Source of the DNA: Ricinus communis
Taxonomy: Eukaryota > Streptophyta > Magnoliopsida > Malpighiales > Euphorbiaceae
Direction: 5' to 3'
Length of the DNA: 64,000 nucleotides
Assembly (NCBI RefSeq): GCF_019578655.1
Contig: NC_063263.1
Location: 9,299,001 to 9,363,000, forward strand
In this document: piece after piece, positions 43,642 to 55,047 of the stretch
Position numbering within the stretch: position 1 is the first letter of the stretch
Layout: each line of letters starts with the position of its first letter
Made by a program: the position numbers and the translations under genes
Notes under the pieces: generated by a model
The model's input: the letters and a program-made list of their open reading frames with translations, nothing else
Databases searched by the model: none
Told to the model about the DNA's origin: nothing

Positions 43642-44235
43642 ATGGAGGTTAACAAGTCAACTTCGGTTCTCTTTTTGTTTTCTTGCATAATCCTTTCATT
43701 CTCTACCATTTCGACGGCATCATTTTCCCCATCTTCATCTCCGTCGCCAGCTCCATTCGCATCTCCAGCACCATTTGCACCCGCAGAATCTTCCCTTGAA
43801 AATATTTGCAAAGCAACTAAGAACCCTAGTGGTTGTGTTGAATTCGTCGCCCCATACTTAACCGGTTCTTCGACAGACGCTGTTTCAGTGTTGAACATGA
43901 TAATAGAAGCAGTATATAAACGGGTAGAACGTGCCATCGCCATTTCTAAGAAAGCAAGCGAAGATTCATCAACGTCAAAGGTGGTATCTAGCTGCCTTGG
44001 CAAATGTTTAAAATCTTATAATCAGGTCATTGATGACCTTGGAAAAGCTCTTGCCGCATGTTCTACCCATCAATTTAACTCCGTCAACAGTTTACTTACT
44101 GCTGCCATTTCATATGTTGGTCAATGTGATCAAGCTTTTATTGATCAAGGCGCAGACCCGGCCATGAAGGAGATCGATGCCTCGCTGGTAGAGTCGATTG
44201 GATATGGTGTAGACATTTCTAAAACATTAATATAA
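43642..44235 (+). CDS. PMEI-domain secreted inhibitor (pectin methylesterase/invertase inhibitor-like)
   Basis: A single-exon 197-aa protein. A signal peptide (about 1-27, hydrophobic VLFLFSCIILSFS) is followed by a Ser/Pro/Ala linker (28-50). The PMEI four-helix domain begins at C56. The first disulfide pair is C56 and C65 (ENICKATKNPSGC) and the second is C122 in CLKSYNQVIDDL with C162 in GQCDQAF. Members inhibit pectin methylesterase or acid invertase in the apoplast; the two functions cannot be told apart by eye. It lacks the extra CK-LFST segment found in the other PMEI proteins of this cluster and is the most divergent member. Confidence 0.88.
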   Translation: MEVNKSTSVLFLFSCIILSFSTISTASFSPSSSPSPAPFASPAPFAPAESSLENICKATKNPSGCVEFVAPYLTGSSTDAVSVLNMIIEAVYKRVERAIAISKKASEDSSTSKVVSSCLGKCLKSYNQVIDDLGKALAACSTHQFNSVNSLLTAAISYVGQCDQAFIDQGADPAMKEIDASLVESIGYGVDISKTLI

Positions 44236-45680
44236 TTAGACAAAAACTAAAAGCAAATTACTTAGCTAATTAATATCAATGCATCTCCATGATGTGGTTA
44301 TATATATACCTTAAACTCTAATCTAGTTACGAATTAAGAGATTTTTTGTTAGTATTCATTTTCTTATGTACTTGAATATAGGACTGGAGTACAAATAGTG
44401 ATATAAAATATATACAAGTCTTTTCTTTTCTTTTTATTTTCTGTATTTTCTCGTTAATTGGAAAGTATATTTGTCTTATAATATATTTTATTAGATTAAT
44501 TTATATTAGTAACTTTTATGTAGAACGGATAATTAAAGAGTTAAAAATTGGTTAATCGAATAAATAAAATTAAAAAAAAGAGATGATTTGATCTGATGTT
44601 GCAGTGTTATATATATGGATCAAGTACAAATTCTTTAATGTAGCCTTTTTTTTAGTGTTATGTTTTTAGTGTATCTTTTTAAGTATTGTCTTTTTTCTTT
44701 TTCCCAATTTTTCTTTCATTGCTAAGAAAATTAGAAAATTACAAGTCTAACGTTGAAAAAGAGGTTGAACAAGGCTAGGGCTAGCATTAGCATTTCAGAA
44801 AGGCCCATAAAGTGACATACAAATTGTGATCAGTGGAATACCCGAACAAGTCTTTTTCTCATAGAAAAAATTTAAAATTTGGTGTTTTAATTTTTTAATT
44901 TTTACTGTTTTAGTGCCTAAGCTTTTTTTTTTTTAAATATTAAATTCAGTATCTAAACCAGTTAAAAATATTTAATATAATATTTAATCAGTATTGTAAG
45001 TTAAAGTACTTATATATTATAAACAGTAAATTACTCTCCTTTATATACTCTCTTTCTCTTTTGTTTCCTATCTAATTTTCATCATTATTTTAAAATTTGT
45101 TTCTCGATATAACAAAAAGACAAAATTTAGTTTTTCCCTAATTTAAAGATGAAATCTATTTTTTCACTTCAAAATATGAAGAGAAAAAAGAGAGAATAGT
45201 TTGTCGAATCATTTTTTAAAAGAAAATAAGTTTTAGGATAAAAATAAATGAGCAGATTTCTTTCATTATTAAAAGAAATAGATAAAAGAATAGAAGAAAA
45301 TTAGAAAAGAAAAAAGTTACCCACCATCCTTTTTTACAGTGCTTAACAAATATTTAATAGAAAATAGAAAAAAAAAAAGAAACAATAAGTGAGGATAATA
45401 AAATAAAAGGATGAGAATAGTGAGGAAGTCTGGTTATATAGTAAAGATATTCATAAAATATTACAGAATAAAAGAACAAAAAATATAGATGAATGTCGAG
45501 GGGAGAAAATTGGAGAGGAACAAGTATAGCATAGTGCCTAGATATCATTAAGACTTGGAGTCTAAATATAGATTTATAAAAACATCTTTTGTAAATGACA
45601 ATCACATGGATTTGTTTCAGTTGATATAAAGATTCACAATAAATTCAGACGCGAGTTGCAAAAGCTAAACTATTATATCG
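44236..45680. other. Intergenic, AT-rich
   Basis: Low-complexity flank between PMEI genes of opposite orientation; no gene, RNA or clear element seen. Confidence 0.5.
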
Positions 45681-45681
45681 T

Positions 45682-45957
45682 GTTTGGTTGAAATTTATTT
45701 ATAAATTAAAAATTTATGTGTTTTAAATGAAAGGACAATTAATTTAAATTTTACATATCCAAATTTGCATGAAATTAGTTATAGGTAAACTAAATTCCAC
45801 TAAAATAGATAGAGTTTCTAAATGAATTTCACATTAGTTTATCAACGTATTCCATAACATTAAAATATTTCATTCAATTTTATCATTTGTATTTCATTTC
45901 ATCCCTCATGTATTTTTTTTTTAAATAAAATGAATTCTGTAATAGATTTCAACCAAA
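45682..45957. mobile_element. About 276-bp MITE with TTTGGTTGAAAT termini
   Basis: It starts GTTTGGTTGAAATTTAT and ends AATAGATTTCAACCAAATA, whose reverse complement repeats the left end. The interior shows further weak inverted symmetry and no coding capacity. Partial relatives lie near 20153 and 25099. It is directly followed by a different MITE. Confidence 0.65.
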
Positions 45958-45962
45958 TATAA

Positions 45963-46276
45963 TAATAATATAAATGGTCACAGAATTTTGCACTTAGTTT
46001 CATTTTAGTTAGAAAATTTTAATTTATTTCCTTTTAGTCATTCAACTTTAATCTTATTTCAATTTAGTCACTTTGCAAATAAAAGATTGATATGTGGCAA
46101 AAATAACTAATAAAAAAAATAATTTAAGAAAGAAAAATATAACATATTAATTTTTTTATTGGTAAGGTCACTAAATTTTAATCAAAATTAAAGTTGAATA
46201 ATTGCAATGAAACAAATTAAAATTTTGTGAACAAAACAAAACTAAATACAAAATTCAGTAACCATTTATATTATTA
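45963..46276. mobile_element. About 314-bp MITE with ATAAATGGT termini
   Basis: The left end TAATATAAATGGTCACAG and the reverse complement of the right end, TAATATAAATGGTTACTG, match with two differences. The inner arms TTAGTTTCATTTTAG and the reverse complement of the right arm extend the symmetry. A larger element with the same termini lies at 56067-57628. Confidence 0.65.
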
Positions 46277-46521
46277 TCCCTAACATTAGCCGCATATTAT
46301 TTGAAATTCTTGTATTCAAAATTTGATATTACAAATTCAAAAATTCAACCAAATATTGATTATTAAACAATTGTGAGAAGAGGAGAAGATTTAAAAAAAA
46401 AAATAGAAGTATTTGCATTTTGACTAAGTCAATTAGCCCATTCCTTCAAAGGTTACAATTTGCAAACTTCAATATCTAATTCAATCATTGCATACAAAAT
46501 AATTTTATGTTAAGCAAATAT

Positions 46522-47199
46522 TTAATGCAGTTTCATGATCAATTTCTCATAAAAGTCCACGCCAAATCCTGGCAGCTCTATCAACTTCTGATTAGTTTTC
46601 TTCAATGGCCAATTCTTTGTTAGGCCTTGCTGATGGAAAGCTTCATCACAATGACCAAAATTTGTAATGGAAGCAGTAAGCATAGTTTTTACAGTATCCA
46701 ATTCGCGAGCTTTAAATGCAATTGAAGCTTTTTTAAGGTCTTCAATGACCTTAACATAAAGTTCTGCACATACATCAATGGCAATGCGAACCTCAAAAGA
46801 TAAAGATTTACTCTTGCTCAATTTTATAGCAGCGGAGTGTGCAGATTCTACATATCCAGACAATGATAAGATGACTGCATGTAGAGCTGAATAGGAATTT
46901 GTATGACCAGTACTTAAGCAAGGAGCAACAAGAGTTACACATTTACTAGGATTTTCGGTAACAGCACATATTTGATTAAGTTTAGGATTCATATATGATG
47001 ATAGTTTGAATGGTACATGAGTAGAAAATAATGTCTTGCATGGGAAATGCAACGAGGAATGATGGTTAATGGGGGGGATTGGAGATTGAGCTGGAGAATC
47101 TGATGAAGGGCCAAAGGCAATATTAAAAGTGGCTTCAGTAGTGAATGAGAGAATAGAAGAAAAGAGTAGAAAAACTAGAATTGTCTTGTTGAGCTCCAT
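46522..47199 (-). CDS. PMEI-domain secreted inhibitor, array copy 1
   Basis: A single-exon 225-aa protein. The signal peptide is at about 1-24 (ILVFLLFSSILSF), followed by a Ser/Pro segment and a cluster-specific stretch HFPCKTLFSTHVPFKL (C54). The PMEI domain runs from about residue 75: ICAVTENPSKC (C78, C87), APC (C94), CAELYVKVIEDL (C144) and FGHCDEAFHQQG (C184). These give both family disulfides, C78-C87 and C144-C184, plus two extra cysteines that may pair. It is predicted to be an apoplastic inhibitor of pectin methylesterase or invertase. It differs from the other three array copies by N180 (Ser in the others) and P210 (Ala in the others), so it is the only array member with a distinct protein. 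Confidence 0.9.
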   Translation of the reverse strand: MELNKTILVFLLFSSILSFTTEATFNIAFGPSSDSPAQSPIPPINHHSSLHFPCKTLFSTHVPFKLSSYMNPKLNQICAVTENPSKCVTLVAPCLSTGHTNSYSALHAVILSLSGYVESAHSAAIKLSKSKSLSFEVRIAIDVCAELYVKVIEDLKKASIAFKARELDTVKTMLTASITNFGHCDEAFHQQGLTKNWPLKKTNQKLIELPGFGVDFYEKLIMKLH

Positions 47200-48073
47200 T
47201 ATGGGTCTTGTATTTTTTCTTTGGTTTCAAGGTATTAATTTGCTAAGGATCAAGAAAAGTTTATGGCTCATGAAGAAGGCAAAGGTGGATGGGGATTTTT
47301 AAGGGGTAATGGTTAAGCATGCAAGGTTGTCAATTGCTAATATAAGAGTGCCATTTCGCATTTAATTCTCTCTTTTCTCTTCTTGTTAGAGATTTAAAAG
47401 GGTTTCAATTATTTTTATATCTTTCTCGTTTGATTTTTGTTGAACTAATTTTTTCTTTTCTTCAAAAAATGGGGTTACTAGCTTAAAACTACGTCAACCA
47501 CTTTCTAATATTCGATAACTCCCCACAGCTCAGTCTTCAAATGCAAGGTATCCAATAGGTAAGTTCATCCCAAATTGGCCATTCCATACTGCACAACAAT
47601 TTTCTTCACAAGAAATGTTGAACCTCGATAGCTCCAGCTCTACAGCAGTAATGTAGTTAATTAAATATCTGAAATTTTTTTATAAATATTATATAGATAG
47701 TTCGATCCCCAAGGACTATAATTGGAAATTGTTTGATCTTTTTTGTTCAAAAAAAGGGATGAAATATATTGAACTTGGGACAACCATTCGAAATCTTTGT
47801 AAGAAACTGAATTATTTATTTTATGTTTGCCTTTTATGAAAACATATCAATTGAAATGGAGGGCCTCTTCAATTTGTTATTTTATGTTTGCTCAGACTAT
47901 TCATAAAGGGATAAAAAAAAAAACAGAATTTATTTCGACGAAATGTGCTTTTCCTTTTGGTTATTATATGTTATTCCTTCGAGCTAGTCTAATTTATGTA
48001 ATTCTTAGAAAAAATATTTTTTCTCATATTTAATTAATTATTTATTAAAACTAATTTACACACGCACACGCAT

Positions 48074-48076
<3 letters not shown>

Positions 48077-48156
<80 letters not shown>
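48077..48156. repeat. (TA)n microsatellite, array unit 1, about 80 bp
   Basis: Perfect AT dinucleotide run after a CACGCACACGCATCAC lead-in that is conserved in all units. Confidence 0.9.
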
Positions 48157-48160
<4 letters not shown>

Positions 48161-48486
48161 TACGTAACATACATTTAGATTTTAATGGAATTTATCATAA
48201 TTTTTATTTAATAAACTTAACCTATATTGTAGCATATTCTTTGAGAAGTATAGTTTTTACTAATCATAGATTAAAAGTAATTTTAGGAATATCTAAAATA
48301 ATTTGAAGTATATTCAAATAAAAGTCAAATTAGAATAAAAATAGATTCTTCAAACACAAATTAAAATATTACTATAATTTTCTAAATGGCACGTTGTGAC
48401 ATGACATTTGAGATATTATAACTAACCAGAGCGTAATAATAATTTTAGAATTCCTCTTCTTTTCTTTCAAATCCAACACAATTGCA

Positions 48487-48960
48487 TTAAAAGGCATCAG
48501 AACTAATAACATCAAATAAGAAGGAAAGGATAGCGTCCCATTCCTTGGCTGAACGCCTTACAAAAGAGAAATTACATTCTTAATAGTTGAGGAAAGGTTC
48601 CTACAATCCTCAATAAGCAAGCCAAATGCAGTAGCATTACTTGCAGAACACAACTCAGAGTAAACTGTGAAATCATCCATCTCTATTTGCAGGTTAGACC
48701 AAACCTTGTTCTTTAGCCAGTTTAGAACTTCCCTTACTCCCATCGCTTCTGCCTCTCTCGCTGAAACCAAGCCAACCACTGCCCTAGAGAAGCCACCCAT
48801 CATATGTCCTGACCAATCCCTCACAATACGCCAAGCCCGATTTTTCCAAGATCCTCAAAGAGTGCAACATCAATATTCACCTACACCTTCTGGAGGCTTA
48901 GTTCATGTTACACCACCACTAGGCTGAGAAGAGAAATTGGTAGAAAAAGTACCTTGTTTC
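48487..48960 (-). pseudogene. RNase H-like (RVT_3) retroelement relic, array unit 1
   Basis: On the minus strand, pieces of the RNase H domain typical of plant LINE-derived reading frames appear in shifting frames: KPPEG, VNIDVALFEDLGKIGLGV, VRDWSGHMMGGFSRAVVGL, EAEAMGVREVLNWLK and LIEDCRNLS, then FVRRSAK and FLFDVISSDAF before a stop at 48487. At least two frameshifts and a deletion after RRSAK break it. It is a decayed insertion carried along in the duplicated unit, not part of the PMEI gene. Confidence 0.65.
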
Positions 48961-49157
48961 TGAGCAAACTGCCAATCAAAAAGTAAACGACCAGCAAAGT
49001 TGACCAGGAATTTTGGATTTGATCAATCGAATACTCAAAAGAAAGTATTTCCATTTTGACTAAGTTAATTAGCCCATTCTTTGAAAGGTTACAATTTACA
49101 AACATCAATATCTAATTCAATCATTGCATACAAAATAATTTTATGTTAAGCAAATAT

Positions 49158-49835
49158 TTAATGCAGTTTCATGATCAATTTCTCATAAAAGTCCACGCCA
49201 AATCCTGCCAGCTCTATCAACTTCTGATTAGTTTTCTTCAATGGCCAATTCTTTGTTAGGCCTTGCTGATGGAAAGCTTCATCACAATGACCAAAACTTG
49301 TAATGGAAGCAGTAAGCATAGTTTTTACAGTATCCAATTCGCGAGCTTTAAATGCAATTGAAGCTTTTTTAAGGTCTTCAATGACCTTAACATAAAGTTC
49401 TGCACATACATCAATGGCAATGCGAACCTCAAAAGATAAAGATTTACTCTTGCTCAATTTTATAGCAGCGGAGTGTGCAGATTCTACATATCCAGACAAT
49501 GATAAGATGACTGCATGTAGAGCTGAATAGGAATTTGTATGACCAGTACTTAAGCAAGGAGCAACAAGAGTTACACATTTACTAGGATTTTCGGTAACAG
49601 CACATATTTGATTAAGTTTAGGATTCATATATGATGATAGTTTGAATGGTACATGAGTAGAAAATAATGTCTTGCATGGGAAATGCAACGAGGAATGATG
49701 GTTAATGGGGGGGATTGGAGATTGAGCTGGAGAATCTGATGAAGGGCCAAAGGCAATATTAAAAGTGGCTTCAGTAGTGAATGAGAGAATAGAAGAAAAG
49801 AGTAGAAAAACTAGAATTGTCTTGTTGAGCTCCAT
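49158..49835 (-). CDS. PMEI-domain secreted inhibitor, array copy 2
   Basis: Single-exon, 225 aa, with the same architecture as copy 1 (signal peptide, C54 segment, PMEI domain with C78, C87, C94, C144 and C184). It has S180 and A210. The protein is identical to copies 3 and 4. The promoter region (CTCATG variant) is shared with copy 1, whereas the protein variant is shared with copies 3 and 4, a mosaic pattern. Confidence 0.9.
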   Translation of the reverse strand: MELNKTILVFLLFSSILSFTTEATFNIAFGPSSDSPAQSPIPPINHHSSLHFPCKTLFSTHVPFKLSSYMNPKLNQICAVTENPSKCVTLVAPCLSTGHTNSYSALHAVILSLSGYVESAHSAAIKLSKSKSLSFEVRIAIDVCAELYVKVIEDLKKASIAFKARELDTVKTMLTASITSFGHCDEAFHQQGLTKNWPLKKTNQKLIELAGFGVDFYEKLIMKLH

Positions 49836-50708
49836 TATGGGTCTTGTATTTTTTCTTTGGTTTCAAGGTATTAATTTGCTAAGGATCAAGAAAAGTTTAT
49901 GGCTCATGAAGAAGGCAAAGGTGGATGGGGATTTTTAAGGGGTAATGGTTAAGCATGCAAGGTTGTCAATTGCTAATATAAGAGTGCCATTTCGCATTTA
50001 ATTCTCTCTTTTCTCTTCTTGTTAGAGATTTAAAAGGGTTTCAATTATTTTTATATCTTTCTCGTTTGATTTTTGTTGAACTAATTTTTTCTTTTCTTCA
50101 AAAAATGGGGTTACTAGCTTAAAACTACGTCAACCACTTTCTAATATTCGATAACTCCCCACAGCTCAGTCTTCAAATGCAAGGTATCCAATAGGTAAGT
50201 TCATCCCAAATTGGCCATTCCATACTGCACAACAATTTTCTTCACAAGAAATGTTGAACCTCGATAGCTCCAGCTCTACAGCAGTAATGTAGTTAATTAA
50301 ATATCTGAAATTTTTTTATAAATATTATATAGATAGTTCGATCCCCAAGGACTATAATTGGAAATTGTTTGATCTTTTTTGTTCAAAAAAAGGGATGAAA
50401 TATATTGAACTTGGGACAACCATTCGAAATCTTTGTAAGAAACTGAATTATTTATTTTATGTTTGCCTTTTATGAAAACATATCAATTGAAATGGAGGGC
50501 CTCTTCAATTTGTTATTTTATGTTTGCTCAGACTATTCATAAAGGGATAAAAAAAAAAACAGAATTTATTTCGACGAAATGTGCTTTTCCTTTTGGTTAT
50601 TATATGTTATTCCTTCCGAGCTAGTCTAATTTATGTAATTCTTAGAAAAATATTTTTCTCATATTTAATTAATTATTTATTAAAACTAATTTACACACGC
50701 ACACGCAT

Positions 50709-50711
<3 letters not shown>

Positions 50712-50759
<48 letters not shown>
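50712..50759. repeat. (TA)n microsatellite, array unit 2, about 48 bp
   Basis: Same position and lead-in as in unit 1 but about 32 bp shorter, equal to the length difference between units 1 and 2. Confidence 0.9.
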
Positions 50760-50763
<4 letters not shown>

Positions 50764-51089
50764 TACGTAACATACATTTAGATTTTAATGGAATTTATCA
50801 TAATTTTTATTTAATAAACTTAACCTATATTGTAGCATATTCTTTGAGAAGTATAGTTTTTACTAATCATAGATTAAAAGTAATTTTAGGAATATCTAAA
50901 ATAATTTGAAGTATATTCAAATAAAAGTCAAATTAGAATAAAAATAGATTCTTCAAACACAAATTAAAATATTACTATAATTTTCTAAATGGCACGTTGT
51001 GACATGACATTTGAGATATTATAACTAACCAGAGCGTAATAATAATTTTAGAATTCCTCTTCTTTTCTTTCAAATCCAACACAATTGCA

Positions 51090-51565
51090 TTAAAAGGCAT
51101 CAGAACTAATAACATCAAATAAGAAGGAAAGGATAGCGTCCCATTCCTTGGCTGAACGCCTTACAAAAGAGAAATTACATTCTTAATAGTTGAGGAAAGG
51201 TTCCTACAATCCTCAATAAGCAAGCCAAATGCAGTAGCATTACTTGCAGAACACAACTCAGAGTAAACTGTGAAATCATCCATCTCTATTTGCAGGTTAG
51301 ACCAAACCTTGTTCTTTAGCCAGTTTAGAACTTCCCTTACTCCCATCGCTTCTGCCTCTCTCGCTGAAACCAAGCCAACCACTGCCCTAGAGAAGCCACC
51401 CATCATATGTCCTGACCAATCCCTCACAATACGCCAAGCCCGATTTTTCCAAGATCCTCAAAGAGTGCAACATCAATATTCACCTACACCTTCTGGAGGC
51501 TTAGTTCATGTTACACCACCACTAGGCTGAGAAGAGAAATTGGTAGAAAAAGTACCTTGTTTCTG
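51090..51565 (-). pseudogene. RNase H-like retroelement relic, array unit 2
   Basis: Copy of the relic at 48487-48960 with the same frameshifts, so the lesions predate the duplication. Confidence 0.65.
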
Positions 51566-51761
51566 AGCAAACTGCCAATCAAAAAGTAAACGACCAGCAA
51601 AGTTGACCAGGAATTTTGGATTTGATCAATCGAATACTCAAAAAGAAAGTATTTCCATTTTGACTAAGTTAATTAGCCCATTCTTTGAAAGGTTACAATT
51701 TACAAACATCAATATCTAATTCAATCATTGCATACAAAATAATTTTATGTTAAGCAAATAT

Positions 51762-52439
51762 TTAATGCAGTTTCATGATCAATTTCTCATAAAAGTCCAC
51801 GCCAAATCCTGCCAGCTCTATCAACTTCTGATTAGTTTTCTTCAATGGCCAATTCTTTGTTAGGCCTTGCTGATGGAAAGCTTCATCACAATGACCAAAA
51901 CTTGTAATGGAAGCAGTAAGCATAGTTTTTACAGTATCCAATTCGCGAGCTTTAAATGCAATTGAAGCTTTTTTAAGGTCTTCAATGACCTTAACATAAA
52001 GTTCTGCACATACATCAATGGCAATGCGAACCTCAAAAGATAAAGATTTACTCTTGCTCAATTTTATAGCAGCGGAGTGTGCAGATTCTACATATCCAGA
52101 CAATGATAAGATGACTGCATGTAGAGCTGAATAGGAATTTGTATGACCAGTACTTAAGCAAGGAGCAACAAGAGTTACACATTTACTAGGATTTTCGGTA
52201 ACAGCACATATTTGATTAAGTTTAGGATTCATATATGATGATAGTTTGAATGGTACATGAGTAGAAAATAATGTCTTGCATGGGAAATGCAACGAGGAAT
52301 GATGGTTAATGGGGGGGATTGGAGATTGAGCTGGAGAATCTGATGAAGGGCCAAAGGCAATATTAAAAGTGGCTTCAGTAGTGAATGAGAGAATAGAAGA
52401 AAAGAGTAGAAAAACTAGAATTGTCTTGTTGAGCTCCAT
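51762..52439 (-). CDS. PMEI-domain secreted inhibitor, array copy 3
   Basis: Single-exon, 225 aa, identical in protein sequence to copies 2 and 4 (S180, A210), with both PMEI disulfide pairs. Its upstream region carries the AAGAGAAGTTTATGGCTTATG-type variant shared with copy 4 only. The retained frame across four copies suggests very recent origin, selection or ongoing homogenisation. Confidence 0.9.
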   Translation of the reverse strand: MELNKTILVFLLFSSILSFTTEATFNIAFGPSSDSPAQSPIPPINHHSSLHFPCKTLFSTHVPFKLSSYMNPKLNQICAVTENPSKCVTLVAPCLSTGHTNSYSALHAVILSLSGYVESAHSAAIKLSKSKSLSFEVRIAIDVCAELYVKVIEDLKKASIAFKARELDTVKTMLTASITSFGHCDEAFHQQGLTKNWPLKKTNQKLIELAGFGVDFYEKLIMKLH

Positions 52440-53311
52440 TATGGGTCTTGTATTTTTTCTTTGGTTTCAAGGTATTAATTTGCTAAGGATCAAGAGAAGT
52501 TTATGGCTTATGAAGAAGGCAAAGGTGGATGGGGATTTTTAAGGGGTAATGGTTAAGCATGCAAGGTTGTCAATTGCTAATATAAGAGTGCCATTTCGCA
52601 TTTAATTCTCTCTTTTCTCTTCTTGTTAGAGATTTAAAAGGGTTTCAATTATTTTTATATCTTTCTCGTTTGATTTTTGTTGAACTAATTTTTTCTTTTC
52701 TTCAAAAAATGGGGTTACTAGCTTAAAACTACGTCAACCACTTTCTAATATTCGATAACTCCCCACAGCTCAGTCTTCAAATGCAAGGTATCCAATAGGT
52801 AAGTTCATCCCAAATTGGCCATTCCATACTGCACAACAATTTTCTTCACAAGAAATGTTGAACCTCGATAGCTCCAAATTTCGTGAGTAATGTAGTTAAT
52901 TAAATATCTGAAATTTTTTATAAATATTATATAGATAGTTCGATCCCCAAGGACTATAATTGGAAATTGTTTGATCTTTTTTGTTCAAAAAAAGGGATGA
53001 AATATATTGAACTTGGGACAACCATTCGAAATCTTTGTAAGAAACTGAATTATTTATTTTATGTTTGCCTTTTATGAAAACATATCAATTGAAATGGAGG
53101 GCCTCTTCAATTTGTTATTTTATGTTTGCTCAGACTATTCATAAAGGGATAAAAAAAAAAACAGAATTTATTTCGACGAAATGTGCTTTTCCTTTTGGTT
53201 ATTATATGTTATTCCTTCGAGCTAGTCTGATTTATGTAATTCTTAGAAAAAATATTTTTTCTCATATTTAATTAATTATTTATTAAAACTAATTTACACA
53301 CGCACACGCAT

Positions 53312-53316
<5 letters not shown>

Positions 53317-53368
<52 letters not shown>
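53317..53368. repeat. (TA)n microsatellite, array unit 3, about 52 bp
   Basis: Same site as in units 1 and 2, four bases longer than in unit 2, matching the four-base difference in unit length. Confidence 0.9.
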
Positions 53369-53372
<4 letters not shown>

Positions 53373-53698
53373 TACGTAACATACATTTAGATTTTAATGG
53401 AATTTATCATAATTTTTATTTAATAAACTTAACCTATATTGTAGCATATTCTTTGAGAAGTATAGTTTTTACTAATCATAGATTAAAAGTAATTTTAGGA
53501 ATATCTAAAATAATTTGAAGTATATTCAAATAAAAGTCAAATTAGAATAAAAATAGATTCTTCAAACACAAATTAAAATATTACTATAATTTTCTAAATG
53601 GCACGTTGTGACATGACATTTGAGATATTATAACTAACCAGAGCGTAATAATAATTTTAGAATTCCTCTTCTTTTCTTTCAAATCCAACACAATTGCA

Positions 53699-54172
53699 TT
53701 AAAAGGCATCAGAACTAATAACATCAAATAAGAAGGAAAGGATAGCGTCCCATTCCTTGGCTGAACGCCTTACAAAAGAGAAATTACATTCTTAATAGTT
53801 GAGGAAAGGTTCCTACAATCCTCAATAAGCAAGCCAAATGCAGTAGCATTACTTGCAGAACACAACTCAGAGTAAACTGTGAAATCATCCATCTCTATTT
53901 GCAGGTTAGACCAAACCTTGTTCTTTAGCCAGTTTAGAACTTCCCTTACTCCCATCGCTTCTGCCTCTCTCGCTGAAACCAAGCCAACCACTGCCCTAGA
54001 GAAGCCACCCATCATATGTCCTGACCAATCCCTCACAATACGCCAAGCCCGATTTTTCCAAGATCCTCAAAGAGTGCAACATCAATATTCACCTACACCT
54101 TCTGGAGGCTTAGTTCATGTTACACCACCACTAGGCTGAGAAGAGAAATTGGTAGAAAAAGTACCTTGTTTC
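53699..54172 (-). pseudogene. RNase H-like retroelement relic, array unit 3
   Basis: Third copy of the same broken relic, with identical frameshifts. Confidence 0.65.
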
Positions 54173-54369
54173 TGAGCAAACTGCCAATCAAAAAGTAAAC
54201 GACCAGCAAAGTTGACCAGGAATTTTGGATTTGATCAATCGAATACTCAAAAGAAAGTATTTCCATTTTGACTAAGTTAATTAGCCCATTCTTTGAAAGG
54301 TTACAATTTACAAACATCAATATCTAATTCAATCATTGCATACAAAATAATTTTATGTTAAGCAAATAT

Positions 54370-55047
54370 TTAATGCAGTTTCATGATCAATTTCTCATAA
54401 AAGTCCACGCCAAATCCTGCCAGCTCTATCAACTTCTGATTAGTTTTCTTCAATGGCCAATTCTTTGTTAGGCCTTGCTGATGGAAAGCTTCATCACAAT
54501 GACCAAAACTTGTAATGGAAGCAGTAAGCATAGTTTTTACAGTATCCAATTCGCGAGCTTTAAATGCAATTGAAGCTTTTTTAAGGTCTTCAATGACCTT
54601 AACATAAAGTTCTGCACATACATCAATGGCAATGCGAACCTCAAAAGATAAAGATTTACTCTTGCTCAATTTTATAGCAGCGGAGTGTGCAGATTCTACA
54701 TATCCAGACAATGATAAGATGACTGCATGTAGAGCTGAATAGGAATTTGTATGACCAGTACTTAAGCAAGGAGCAACAAGAGTTACACATTTACTAGGAT
54801 TTTCGGTAACAGCACATATTTGATTAAGTTTAGGATTCATATATGATGATAGTTTGAATGGTACATGAGTAGAAAATAATGTCTTGCATGGGAAATGCAA
54901 CGAGGAATGATGGTTAATGGGGGGGATTGGAGATTGAGCTGGAGAATCTGATGAAGGGCCAAAGGCAATATTAAAAGTGGCTTCAGTAGTGAATGAGAGA
55001 ATAGAAGAAAAGAGTAGAAAAACTAGAATTGTCTTGTTGAGCTCCAT
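54370..55047 (-). CDS. PMEI-domain secreted inhibitor, array copy 4
   Basis: Single-exon, 225 aa, protein identical to copies 2 and 3. Its promoter is array-like for about 255 bp upstream of the ATG (to 55302), then changes suddenly to a diverged version of the array spacer. It is the founder-side or end copy of the array and the only one without the (TA)n tract and RNase H relic upstream. Confidence 0.9.
   Translation of the reverse strand: MELNKTILVFLLFSSILSFTTEATFNIAFGPSSDSPAQSPIPPINHHSSLHFPCKTLFSTHVPFKLSSYMNPKLNQICAVTENPSKCVTLVAPCLSTGHTNSYSALHAVILSLSGYVESAHSAAIKLSKSKSLSFEVRIAIDVCAELYVKVIEDLKKASIAFKARELDTVKTMLTASITSFGHCDEAFHQQGLTKNWPLKKTNQKLIELAGFGVDFYEKLIMKLH

Noticed and set aside
43635..44003. 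122-codon antisense frame over the PMEI gene
   Set aside because: Mirror of a Ser/Pro/Ala-rich coding region; no family features of its own.
47770..48035. Possible organelle DNA insertion in the array spacer (68-codon frame at 47827)
   Set aside because: The text has an organelle-like feel but I could not match it to any plastid or mitochondrial gene; a search against organelle genomes would decide.
48667..48927. 86-codon plus-strand frame repeated in each array unit
   Set aside because: Antisense of the RNase H relic; identical in all units only because the units are copies.
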